Shown: positions 25,569 through 33,697 of the stretch, piece after piece
Layout of the letters: the number at the start of each line of letters is the position of its first letter
How positions within the stretch are numbered: position 1 is the first letter of the stretch
Assembly: GCA_002869635.1 (NCBI GenBank)
Contig: PKUF01000113.1
Coordinates: 14,773-54,236 of the forward strand
Direction of reading: 5' to 3'
Length of the DNA: 39,464 nucleotides
Source: Desulfuromonas sp.
Lineage (GTDB): Bacteria > Desulfobacterota > Desulfuromonadia > Desulfuromonadales > BM515
Program-made: the position numbers and the translations under genes
The notes under the pieces: generated by a model
What the model saw: only the letters and a program-made list of their open reading frames with translations
Databases searched by the model: none
Told to the model about the DNA's origin: nothing

Positions 25569-25744
25569 AAACCTGCGTCATCTGCAAAAGCGAGTTCGAC
25601 CCCGAAATTTCTCCGAGCACTACAGCAGAGGAAGCGGGGCTACACATGGCCCGCGACGTCTATAACGATGCCGGAGAGGTCTGCCTCTCCTGTCTCTCCA
25701 GCCGTGGTGAACTCACCATGATGTACTGCCGCGAGCTCGACTGA
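25565..25744 (+). CDS. 59-residue four-cysteine protein coupled to hemH
   Basis: Begins MKTCVICKSEFDPEIS and contains a second pair in EVCLSCLSSRG, so C-x2-C and C-x2-C form a probable zinc ribbon or rubredoxin-like knuckle; an additional Cys lies near the C-terminus (MMYCRELD). The ATG overlaps the hemH TGA by four bases, implying coupled translation. A strong terminator follows at once, so it is the last gene of the transcript. No function can be assigned; metal delivery to ferrochelatase or a redox role would be speculation. Confidence 0.75.
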   Translation: MKTCVICKSEFDPEISPSTTAEEAGLHMARDVYNDAGEVCLSCLSSRGELTMMYCRELD

Positions 25745-25764
25745 GCTTCTCACCATAAAAAACG

Positions 25765-25804
25765 ACAACGGCCCCGCCTTCCAGATGGAGAGCGGGGCCG
25801 TTGT
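25765..25804. terminator. Terminator after the hemH operon
   Basis: ACAACGGCCCCGC (25765-25777) pairs with GCGGGGCCGTTGT (25792-25804) around a 14-nt loop that can pair further (TTCCA/TGGAG). A-rich on the left and TGCTTAT on the right; serves convergent transcripts. Confidence 0.8.
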
Positions 25805-25824
25805 GCTTATGAACACAAGAAAGG

Positions 25825-26745
25825 TTAAAGCCCCTCTTCTTGCAACGCTTCGAGCAGTTCGCGCTGGCGCTCACTCAACGTCTCGGGAACGTCGGTCATG
25901 ATCTCGGCGTAAAGATCACCGGCCCCATGCTTGCCGTGGGCCGGCACCCCGAAGCCGCGCAGGCGAATGCGCCCACCGCAGCTAAAACCGGCAGGGACCT
26001 TGACCCGCTTCTCACCGTCAAAGGTCGGCACCTCAGCGCTGCAACCGAGGCAGAGGCCGCTGAGGGGAACATTCACTCGGACCGTCAGATCCCGTCCCTC
26101 ACGCCGAAAGCGCGGATCACCTTGCACCTCGATCTCGAGAAAGAGGTCACCCGCCGGACCGCCCATCGGACTCTCTCCCCCCTTGCCAGGGACCCGCAGC
26201 CGCTGTCCCGATTCCACTCCGGGGGGGATGCGAACCTGCAGCGTCTCGCTGCGTCCCTGACGGTTGAAATCGACCCTCCGCTCCCCCCCGAGGACCGCCT
26301 GTCGCAACGGAATCGTCAACGAAAGGGCAAGATCCTGTCCCTTGACGCTGCGCGGCCGGTGGCCATGTCCACCACATCCTCCCCCTCCGCCGTTGAAGAA
26401 AGGGTTGGCACCGCCGCCACCGGCACCGAAAATCTGCGAGAAGATGTCACCACCAAAACCAAATTCGCGAAAGATATCCTGACCGTTGAAATTGCGGAAG
26501 ATATCCTCCTGCGAGAAGCGCTGGTGGAAGCCGCTGTCACCAAACTGATCATACTGCCGTTTTTTCTCAGCATCAGAGAGAACAGCGTAGGCTTCGGTGA
26601 TCTCCTTGAAGCGCTCTTCGGCCGCCTTATCATCCGGGTTTTTATCAGGATGATAGCGCTGTGCCAGTTTACGGTATGCCTTTTTGATCGTCGCAGCGTC
26701 GGCCGATTTTTCAATCCCGAGAACCGCGTAGTAATCCTTACCCAT
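25825..26745 (-). CDS. DnaJ-like co-chaperone (CbpA type, no zinc finger)
   Basis: A 306-residue J-protein. The J domain is at the N-terminus (KDYYAVLGIEKSADAATIKK, with HPD in YHPDKNPDD). A Gly/Phe-rich linker with GGGGGCGGHGHR (about 110-130) and two C-terminal substrate-binding domains (RIPPGVESGQRLRVPGKGGE; SVPLSGLCLGC-like) follow. The central DnaJ zinc-finger repeats are missing, so it is the CbpA class, which works with DnaK. It diverges from the marR/hemY operon; a DnaJ-like gene at this site is, from memory, also present in Geobacter relatives. Confidence 0.92.
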   Translation of the reverse strand: MGKDYYAVLGIEKSADAATIKKAYRKLAQRYHPDKNPDDKAAEERFKEITEAYAVLSDAEKKRQYDQFGDSGFHQRFSQEDIFRNFNGQDIFREFGFGGDIFSQIFGAGGGGANPFFNGGGGGCGGHGHRPRSVKGQDLALSLTIPLRQAVLGGERRVDFNRQGRSETLQVRIPPGVESGQRLRVPGKGGESPMGGPAGDLFLEIEVQGDPRFRREGRDLTVRVNVPLSGLCLGCSAEVPTFDGEKRVKVPAGFSCGGRIRLRGFGVPAHGKHGAGDLYAEIMTDVPETLSERQRELLEALQEEGL

Positions 26746-26835
26746 ATCTACTCCTGTTGTTCGAATCTGCCGACAATATAGTGACGCGCCCCACGAAGGT
26801 CAAGGAGAGTAAATAAGGAAATCGCGTAGACATGG

Positions 26836-26864
26836 TTGACCGATAGAGAATGGGGGGATATTAT
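26836..26864 (+). promoter_or_regulatory. Promoter of the marR-hemY operon with overlapping imperfect palindrome
   Basis: TTGACC (26836-26841), 17-nt spacer, TATTAT (26859-26864). An imperfect inverted repeat centred on 26871 (arms 26859-26869 and 26873-26883, core TATTTaGG/CCgAAATA) overlaps the -10 and predicted start, a suitable place for MarR autorepression. Confidence 0.6.
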
Positions 26865-26895
26865 TTAGGCGTCCGAAATATTAAGGAGACAAACA

Positions 26896-27324
26896 ATGGA
26901 GCGGATCGAGAGGATGGCCCGGATCTTCCCGCAGCTCGGGGCGCGCCTCGGGCGACTGCGGGCGGTGGTTCATGACGGCATGGACCTCACCTACAACCAG
27001 TACAAGACCCTGCTCACCATCGCCGACCGCGGCTCCTGCACCCTCGGCGAACTTGGGCGCGAGCTTGATGTCGCCATGAGCAGCGCCAGCCAGATGGTCG
27101 ACCGTCTGGTCAGCCAGGGCTGGGTCGATCGTACCCAAGACAGCGACAATCGCCGTCAAGTCCTGATCAGCCTCACCCCCGCCGGCGGCGATCTTCTCGC
27201 CACCCTGCAGGAGACGATCCTCGCCGGCTACCGTCAACTCTTTGCCCGCCTCCCCGAACATGAGCAGGAGGCGCTGGTGCAATCGTTCGAAACCATTGCC
27301 GGCATTCTCGACAAACTGACCTAG
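26896..27324 (+). CDS. MarR-family transcriptional regulator
   Basis: A 142-residue winged-helix regulator. The DNA-binding core is LTYNQYKTLLTIADRGSCTL, then ELGRELDVAMSSASQMVDRL and the wing WVDRTQDSDNRRQVLISLTP. AAGGAG precedes the ATG. It is co-transcribed with protoporphyrinogen oxidase (10-base gap) and lies divergent from the DnaJ-like gene. It probably controls this locus through the palindrome at its promoter; the signal could be haem, a porphyrin or an oxidant, which the sequence does not tell. Confidence 0.92.
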   Translation: MERIERMARIFPQLGARLGRLRAVVHDGMDLTYNQYKTLLTIADRGSCTLGELGRELDVAMSSASQMVDRLVSQGWVDRTQDSDNRRQVLISLTPAGGDLLATLQETILAGYRQLFARLPEHEQEALVQSFETIAGILDKLT

Positions 27325-27334
27325 GAGGTACGAC

Positions 27335-28741
27335 ATGACCCGGATTGCAATTATCGGTGGAGGAATCTCCGGACTCTCCACCGCCCACGCCGTCGAACGC
27401 CTCGCCGCTGAGGCCGGCCTTGAGGTCAGCATCACCCTTTTTGAAAAAGAGCAGCGCCTCGGCGGCAAGATCTGGAGCCGCAAAGAGGGGGGCTTTCTCT
27501 GCGAGTGGGGGCCCAACGGCTTTCTCGACAGCAAGCCGATGACCCTTGAGCTCTGCGACCGGCTCGGCATCGGCGAGCGGCTGCAGCGCTCCGACGACAA
27601 CGCCCGCAAACGCTTCATCTACGCCGACGGCACCCTGCACCGCCTGCCGGAGAACGGCCCCTCCTTCCTCAAGTCAAAGCTGATCAGCTGGCCGGGGAAG
27701 ATCCGCCTCGCCTGTGAACCGTTCATCCCCGCCAAGCGTGATGACGAGGATGAGACCCTCGCCAACTTCGCCCGCCGCCGCCTCGGCGCCGAGGCCCTCG
27801 ACAAGCTCATCGGCCCGATGGTCTCGGGGATCTTCGCTGGCGACCCCGAGACGATGAGCCTGAAGAGCTGCTTCCCCCGCATCCATCAGCTCGAAACCGA
27901 GTACGGCGGTCTGATCAAGGCGATGGTTCGCCTCGCCAAAGAGAAGAAGGCCGAACGCAAGGCCGGAAAGGCCGTCGCAAGTGCCGCCGGCCCGGGGGGG
28001 GTGCTCACCTCCTTTGTCGACGGGATTCAGGAGCTCACCGACGCCACCAGCGAACGACTCAGCGGAACGATCCAGCTCGCCAGCGGGGTGAGTGAGATCA
28101 CCCCCCACGACGGCGGCTACACCCTCACCCTTGAGAACGGCGGTCACGTCGAGACCGAGCTGGTGATCAGCGCCGCCCCCTCCTACGCCCTGTCACAGAT
28201 GCTGCGCGCCTGCGACGGTGACATCGCCGACCTGCTCGACCTGATCCCCTACGCGCCGATGAACGTCGTCTGCTTCGGCTACGAGCGGGAGAGGATCGAT
28301 TACGATCTCAACGGCTTCGGCTATCTCATCGCCAAGAAGGAGAAGCGCAGCACCCTTGGGACCCTCTGGGATTCGAGCATCTTCCCCCACCGCGCCCCGG
28401 AAGGTCAGGTACTGTTACGCTCCATGATGGGGGGCGCGACCGACACCGCCTCCATCGCTCTGAGTGAAGAGGAGGTCGCCGACAAGGTCAAAACCGACCT
28501 GCGTCAGATCATGGGGATCACCGCCGAGCCCGACTTCATCCGCATCTTCCGTCACGATCGGGCGATCCCCCAGTACATCAGCGGCCACGGCCAGCGCCTG
28601 CAGTCCCTCGAGGAGAAGGTGGCGACTCACCCCGGCCTCTTCATCACCGGCAACGCCTTCTACGGCGTCGGCCTCAACGACTGCGTCAACGCCAGCAACC
28701 AAGTGGCGCAAAAGACCATCGACTACCTGCAGAACCGCTAA
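27335..28741 (+). CDS. hemY: Protoporphyrinogen oxidase, FAD-dependent
   Basis: A 468-residue HemY-type (HemG in some schemes) oxidase that aromatises protoporphyrinogen IX to protoporphyrin IX. The FAD dinucleotide motif is IAIIGGGISGLSTAHAVERL, followed by FEKEQRLGGKIWSRKEGGFL and the family stretch EWGPNGFLDSKP. The C-terminal FAD region is PGLFITGNAFYGVGLNDCVN. It supplies the substrate of the nearby hemH. In an anaerobe the electron acceptor is unlikely to be O2, so a membrane carrier may be used. Confidence 0.94.
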   Translation: MTRIAIIGGGISGLSTAHAVERLAAEAGLEVSITLFEKEQRLGGKIWSRKEGGFLCEWGPNGFLDSKPMTLELCDRLGIGERLQRSDDNARKRFIYADGTLHRLPENGPSFLKSKLISWPGKIRLACEPFIPAKRDDEDETLANFARRRLGAEALDKLIGPMVSGIFAGDPETMSLKSCFPRIHQLETEYGGLIKAMVRLAKEKKAERKAGKAVASAAGPGGVLTSFVDGIQELTDATSERLSGTIQLASGVSEITPHDGGYTLTLENGGHVETELVISAAPSYALSQMLRACDGDIADLLDLIPYAPMNVVCFGYERERIDYDLNGFGYLIAKKEKRSTLGTLWDSSIFPHRAPEGQVLLRSMMGGATDTASIALSEEEVADKVKTDLRQIMGITAEPDFIRIFRHDRAIPQYISGHGQRLQSLEEKVATHPGLFITGNAFYGVGLNDCVNASNQVAQKTIDYLQNR

Positions 28742-28761
28742 CCCAATTTTATCCCTGGAAT

Positions 28762-28800
28762 AAAAGCGCCCGCCCTGTCGCATGACGGGCGGGCGCTTTT
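28762..28800. terminator. Bidirectional terminator between hemY and the GGDEF gene
   Basis: AAAAGCGCCCGCCC...GGGCGGGCGCTTTT with a small loop and one bulge. It lies between convergent genes. Confidence 0.85.
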
Positions 28801-28822
28801 GCGTTGCTGAACGACACAGCGA

Positions 28823-29863
28823 CTAACTGCTCTTGACTCCGTCGCGCGACTCGGCCTTGACTTCATACATCAAGCTGTCAGCAAGACGGATAAGGTCGGC
28901 CTTTGTGGCGGCATCGGCGGGGAAGGTGGCGAGGCCAAAACTCGCTGTCACACTGAAGGATGTCCCGTCATCAGCGACAAAGGGGTGCTCACGCAGTTTC
29001 TCTCGCAGGTTCTCAATCACGATGAGCGCCCCCTGCTTGTCGGTGGCGGGAAAGACGATGACAAATTCATCGCCGCCGTAGCGGGCGGCGAGGTCGACCC
29101 GACGGATGGAACGACCGATCAGCTTGCCGACCTCGGCAATAACTCGGCTCCCGACAAGGTGACCGAAACGGTCGTTGACCTGTTTAAAACGATCGAGGTC
29201 GATAAAGACCAGAGAGACCGCACTGCCGTAGCGCTCGGCACGCTCAATCTCATAATCAATCAGTTTATGCATATGGCGAGCGTTAAAAAGACCGGTGAGA
29301 TCGTCAGTGATCACCAGCTCGTTGACCCGCTTGAAGTTACGGGCGTTCTCGATGGCGATGGCGGCGTAGTCGGCGATCACCGAAAGAATCTTCAGATCCG
29401 ACTCGGCAAAGCCCCCATCTTCAAGGGTGTTGACCAGCTCAATCACCCCGAGGATGCGATCACGGCTCTTGACCGGAGCGCAAACAATGGAGCGGGTGGT
29501 GAAGGAAAAACCGACATCAACCTGACGCGAAAAACGCGGGTCACGGCTAACATCGGGGATAAGCAGCGGGCGACCGTGCTCCGCCACCCACCCAGCGACC
29601 CCTTCACCCGGGGCGAGCTTGAGCCCTTTAAGCCGCTCGGCCACCGGTGAAACGACGATCTCAAAGGTGAGTTCGCCGCTCTGCTCGTCAGCCAGCAACA
29701 GCGACCAGGTCTTGGCCCGCAGCAACAGACTCACCTTCTCCATGATGGTATTGAGGATCTCCTGCAGATCAAGACTTGAAGTCAGCACCTTGCCGATCTC
29801 CACCAGCGTCTCAAGCTCGCGGTTGCGCTGGGTCAGTTCATCAAGCAGGCGATCGTCGCTCAT
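28823..29863 (-). CDS. GAF-GGDEF diguanylate cyclase
   Basis: A 346-residue protein that should make cyclic di-GMP from two GTP. An N-terminal coiled start (residues 1-25) leads to a GAF sensor domain (about 25-175), then a GGDEF domain (about 180-340). The intact active-site motif GGDEF is at about 263-267, and an inhibitory-site RRVD lies five residues before it, so product feedback is expected. No transmembrane segment, hence cytosolic. The GAF ligand is unknown. The start overlaps the stop of the upstream epimerase-like gene by four bases. Confidence 0.93.
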   Translation of the reverse strand: MSDDRLLDELTQRNRELETLVEIGKVLTSSLDLQEILNTIMEKVSLLLRAKTWSLLLADEQSGELTFEIVVSPVAERLKGLKLAPGEGVAGWVAEHGRPLLIPDVSRDPRFSRQVDVGFSFTTRSIVCAPVKSRDRILGVIELVNTLEDGGFAESDLKILSVIADYAAIAIENARNFKRVNELVITDDLTGLFNARHMHKLIDYEIERAERYGSAVSLVFIDLDRFKQVNDRFGHLVGSRVIAEVGKLIGRSIRRVDLAARYGGDEFVIVFPATDKQGALIVIENLREKLREHPFVADDGTSFSVTASFGLATFPADAATKADLIRLADSLMYEVKAESRDGVKSS

Positions 29864-30759
29864 CCGTTCTCCTTGGTCTCGGCCACCAGAGCAGCCAGCC
29901 CCTCGGCAAGGCGGGGATAGCGTAGGGATACTCTCAGTCTTTCGTGCATACGCCGATTGTCAAGGCGGCGCGACTCGCTAAAGTAAGAGATCATCAGCGG
30001 CGAGAGGATCTGGCGCGCCTGATCCATCGGGATACGAGCCGGACGCGGCAAGCTGAAGGCGTCGGCGACAGCGTCAAAGTAAGCGCTCATCGTCCCCCCT
30101 TCGTCGTCACAGACGTTGAAGAGATCCCCATCCTCCCCCTTTTCCTCTGCCGCAAGGCAGACCTGCACCAGATCATCGACGTGGATGCGGTTGGTCTGCG
30201 GCGCCTCGGGGTCGTCGATCACCGGCTGCCCCTCCTGCAGACGGTTGAGCGGCAGCTTACCGGGGCCGTAGATTCCCGCCACCCGTAGTACCACCACCGC
30301 CACCTTGCGCAGGTTCCCCCACTGCCGCAGCAGGTTCTCAGCGTCGAGGCGACGCTGTCCCCGGGCGGTCGTCGGTTTCGCTTCCGCCGTCTCGTCGATC
30401 AGAGCCCCACCGCAATCGCCGTAGACCCCGGTGGTGCTCATGTAGATCACCTTCGCCGGCTCGTTGCCCGGTTCGATAGAACCGAGAAAAACCCGCAGCC
30501 GCGTGTCGACCGTCCCGCCGCCCGGCGGTGGGGCGAGATAATAGACCGTTGCCCCGGCGCTGGGGAGCCCTTCGATGGGGTGGTCACCGGCATCGAGATC
30601 CCCCTCGACTACCTGCAGCCCCGCTTCGCGCAGTTCCTGCGCCCGCTCGGCGCTGCGAGCCAGCGCCGACACCGGACGCCCGGAGGCAAGAAGCTGGCGC
30701 GCCAGCCGCAGACCGACATCACCACAGCCGATGATCAGAACCGGACCCAAAGCAGACAT
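29860..30759 (-). CDS. SDR-fold NAD(P)-dependent epimerase/dehydratase-like protein (YeeZ type)
   Basis: A 299-residue atypical short-chain dehydrogenase. The Rossmann motif is LIIGCGDVGLRLARQLLASG, then VVEGDLDAGDHPIEGLPSAG. VIYMSTTGVYGDCGGALIDE and RVAGIYGPGKLPLNRLQEGQ are the extended-SDR motifs seen in YeeZ-like proteins; the YxxxK pair is not canonical. Substrate unknown. It sits between pepN (3-base gap) and the cyclase gene (4-base overlap), so pepN > SDR > GGDEF is one operon. Confidence 0.85.
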   Translation of the reverse strand: MSALGPVLIIGCGDVGLRLARQLLASGRPVSALARSAERAQELREAGLQVVEGDLDAGDHPIEGLPSAGATVYYLAPPPGGGTVDTRLRVFLGSIEPGNEPAKVIYMSTTGVYGDCGGALIDETAEAKPTTARGQRRLDAENLLRQWGNLRKVAVVVLRVAGIYGPGKLPLNRLQEGQPVIDDPEAPQTNRIHVDDLVQVCLAAEEKGEDGDLFNVCDDEGGTMSAYFDAVADAFSLPRPARIPMDQARQILSPLMISYFSESRRLDNRRMHERLRVSLRYPRLAEGLAALVAETKENG

Positions 30760-30762
30760 CGT

Positions 30763-33417
30763 TTACGCCCCTTCCGCCAGGCTCTTGCCAACGATCTCTG
30801 CCACATCCCGCGACAACAGAGGCAGCACCTTGAGCGCCTCAAGCTCACACTTCATCTGCTGCCCGAGTTCGGGAACATAACGGCGCCAGCGGGCAAGCGG
30901 AGCCACCAGCCGGGCGGCCAACTGGGCGTTGCTCCCGTCGAGCTTCTGCACCTCATCGCGCAGCAGACGGTAGGCGGCGCCGTCGCCCCGGTGAAAGGCC
31001 GCGGGGTTCCCCTGAGCAAAGGCCCCGAGAAGAGAGCGAACCCGGTTGGGGTTGCGCCGATTGAAGTCAGGGTGGCGGGTCAGGGCGCTGACCTCAGCGA
31101 AGACCGTCGGCAGGGCACTGAAGGCCTGTAGGGTAAACCATTTGTCAAGAACCAGTGGTTCCTGCTGCCAGCGGCGGTAGAAGTCATCAAGAGCGACACG
31201 CCGCGCCGGGGTGTCATGCTCACCCAGCGCCGCGAGGGCCGCCAGCACATCGGTCATGCTCTGCTGCCGGGCATACTGCTGCTGCGCCAGCGCCACCCCA
31301 CCCTCAGGCTCGGCAAGAACGATCATCGCCAGTGCCAGATTCTTGAGGCTGCGCGCCGCCACCTGGGCAGCCGTCGGCTGGTAGGGGGCATCGCTCTGAC
31401 AACGACTGTAGGCGGCGTGCCAGAGCGGCAACAGTTCTGTCGCCAGCGTCCGGCGCAGAAAACTGCGGGCCGCATGAATCGCCGCAGGATCGCAGAGTTC
31501 CATGCACTCGCCAAGATAGCTCTCCTGCGGCAAGGTCAGAGCGAGGGCGGCAAAGGCCGGATCAAGCGAATCATCGGCGAGAATTTGCCGTACCGCGCTA
31601 ACGAACTGCGGATCGACCGCGAGCGGCTCCTGCGCCTGAACCTTGCGCACCAACGCCAGCAACAGGCGGGTAGCATACTGCTGCCCCGCCTCCCAGCGGG
31701 TAAAGGGGTCACTGTCGCAGCCAAAGAGAAAGGCAAGATCGGCGTCGCTCAGGTCGCTCTTAAGGGTCACCGGCGCCGAGAAGCCACGCAGAAGCGACGG
31801 GACCGGACGCTGCGGCAGATCGACAAAGGTGAAGCTCTCTTCAGCCTGTCGCAGATCGAGCACCCGGGTCGTCCTGCCCGCCTTGGTTTCACCGGCAAGC
31901 CGCAGAGGGATATCGTTGCCATCGGGGCCGACCAGCCCCAGCGCCAAAGGAATATGCAGCGGCACTTTGCTCGCCTGCCCCGGCGTCGGCGGCGTCTGTT
32001 GACTCACCGTGAGAGTCAGACTCTGCGCTGCGGCATCATAGCTCTGGGCGATACTGAGCTGAGGGGTGCCGGCCTGACCGTACCAGAGGCGAAACGGCTC
32101 AAGGTCGGCGCCGTTGGCGTCGGCCATCGCCTGGAGGAAATCGTCGGTGGTCACCGCCTGGCCGTCATGCCGTTCAAAATAGAGACGCAGCCCTTTTTTG
32201 AATCCCTCGACCCCGAGCAGGGTCTGGTACATGCGGATCACCTCGGCCCCCTTGTTGTAGACCGTGGCGGTGTAGAAGTTGTTGATTTCCTCGTAGGAAT
32301 CGGGGCGCACCGGATGCGCCATCGGTCCGGCATCCTCGGCGAACTGGCTGGCACGCAGCATCCGCACGTCGCTGATCCGCTTAACCGGACGCGAGGTCAT
32401 ATCGGCGGAGAACTCCTGATCGCGAAAGACGGTCAACCCCTCCTTGAGGGAGAGCTGGAACCAGTCGCGACAGGTGACCCGGTTGCCGGTCCAGTTGTGG
32501 AAGTACTCGTGTCCGATCACCTCTTCGATCGCCTGATAGTCGGCGTCAGTCGCGGTGGCGGGGGAGGCGAGGACGTATTTGGAGTTAAAGATGTTGAGCC
32601 CCTTGTTCTCCATCGCCCCAAAGTTGAAATCATCCACCGCCAGAATCATGTAGCGGTCGAGATCGTATTCAAGGCCGAAAGTCTCTTCGTCCCAGCGCAT
32701 CGCCTCTTTAAGCGAGGTCATGGCGTGTTCGCACTTGTCGCGGTTGCGGTGCTCAACGTAGATCTCCAACTCCACTTCGCGTTTTGAGGCGGTGATGAAG
32801 CCGTCGCGCAGGGCGACGAGATCCCCGCCGACCAGGGCGAAGAGGTAGCACGGTTTGGGAAAGGGGTCGTGCCAGCGGGCAAGGTGCCGCCCATCCTCAA
32901 GGGTTCGCCGCTCGACGCAATTGCCGTTGGCCAAAAGAACCGGATAGCGCGCAGCGTCAGCGATGAGGGTGGTGGTGAAGACCGCCATGACATCGGGACG
33001 GTCGGGGTAGTAGGTGATCTTGCGGAACCCCTGCGCCTCGCATTGGGTGCAGAAGATCCCCGACGACTGGTAGAGCCCTTCGAGAGAGCTGTTCTCCTTC
33101 GGATGAATCCGCGTCACCACCTTGAGCGTACAGCGCTCGGGGAGGTTCTCGAGCACCAGCTGCTCATCGTCGTGCTGGTAGTCGCTGGCGGCGAGCGGTC
33201 GCCCGTTGCACTCCAAGGAAAGGAGTTCAAGAGCGCGACCAAAGAGGACCAGCGGCCGGCCGTTGCTCTCGGGGTGGCGCTCAAGCTGCAGGGTCGAGGT
33301 GACCACGGTATTGTCGGGATCGAGGTCAAAGACGAGATCGACGGTGACGACACGATAAGCGGGGGGGAGGTAGTCACGACGATAGATGGTCTGCGATGGG
33401 GGCATGAAAGGTTTCAT
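30763..33417 (-). CDS. pepN: Aminopeptidase N (M1 family)
   Basis: An 884-residue M1 zinc aminopeptidase removing N-terminal residues from peptides in the cytoplasm. The exopeptidase motif GAMEN is at about residues 267-271 and the zinc site HEYFH at about 303-307, with the third ligand Glu at about 326 (SLKEGLTV). A C-terminal armadillo-like half follows, as in E. coli PepN (870 aa). An ATG at 33417 is used; another lies four codons later (MKPFM) and either could serve. First gene of its operon. Confidence 0.96.
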   Translation of the reverse strand: MKPFMPPSQTIYRRDYLPPAYRVVTVDLVFDLDPDNTVVTSTLQLERHPESNGRPLVLFGRALELLSLECNGRPLAASDYQHDDEQLVLENLPERCTLKVVTRIHPKENSSLEGLYQSSGIFCTQCEAQGFRKITYYPDRPDVMAVFTTTLIADAARYPVLLANGNCVERRTLEDGRHLARWHDPFPKPCYLFALVGGDLVALRDGFITASKREVELEIYVEHRNRDKCEHAMTSLKEAMRWDEETFGLEYDLDRYMILAVDDFNFGAMENKGLNIFNSKYVLASPATATDADYQAIEEVIGHEYFHNWTGNRVTCRDWFQLSLKEGLTVFRDQEFSADMTSRPVKRISDVRMLRASQFAEDAGPMAHPVRPDSYEEINNFYTATVYNKGAEVIRMYQTLLGVEGFKKGLRLYFERHDGQAVTTDDFLQAMADANGADLEPFRLWYGQAGTPQLSIAQSYDAAAQSLTLTVSQQTPPTPGQASKVPLHIPLALGLVGPDGNDIPLRLAGETKAGRTTRVLDLRQAEESFTFVDLPQRPVPSLLRGFSAPVTLKSDLSDADLAFLFGCDSDPFTRWEAGQQYATRLLLALVRKVQAQEPLAVDPQFVSAVRQILADDSLDPAFAALALTLPQESYLGECMELCDPAAIHAARSFLRRTLATELLPLWHAAYSRCQSDAPYQPTAAQVAARSLKNLALAMIVLAEPEGGVALAQQQYARQQSMTDVLAALAALGEHDTPARRVALDDFYRRWQQEPLVLDKWFTLQAFSALPTVFAEVSALTRHPDFNRRNPNRVRSLLGAFAQGNPAAFHRGDGAAYRLLRDEVQKLDGSNAQLAARLVAPLARWRRYVPELGQQMKCELEALKVLPLLSRDVAEIVGKSLAEGA

Positions 33418-33697
33418 CCTGATGGGGGTTCACGGTCTAAGCTCTTTATTTTTCATAACATAGTCCGGTGGGAAAAGGCAATTTCACATTCGGAGGAGAG
33501 GAATCGACCGCGACACAATTCTCACCCGAATCTCACCTAATTCTGACAAAGAGTGACTAGCTTTTCCATGTTGTCACCTCTGGCAACACAACCCCGAGAA
33601 AGGGTGGAGAGACCACCATGACCTTCATATCGTCCTTTCGTACCGGGGGGGGGGAGTCTTTACAACCAGATCCGTCGTATCGATTCAGGGGCGGGTC
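33418..33697 (+). other. Intergenic region with G10 tract before the chemoreceptor
   Basis: Divergent gap between pepN and the chemoreceptor. A run of ten G at 33645-33654 lies downstream of an ATG at 33618 that has a good ribosome-binding site (GGTGGAGAG). From that ATG the frame ends after 42 codons; with 8 or 11 G it would be continuous with the chemoreceptor. No strong promoter consensus was found. Confidence 0.6.

Noticed and set aside
31216-32787. 523-codon plus-strand open frame opposite pepN
   Set aside because: Antisense shadow of a convincing M1 aminopeptidase; no recognisable motif.
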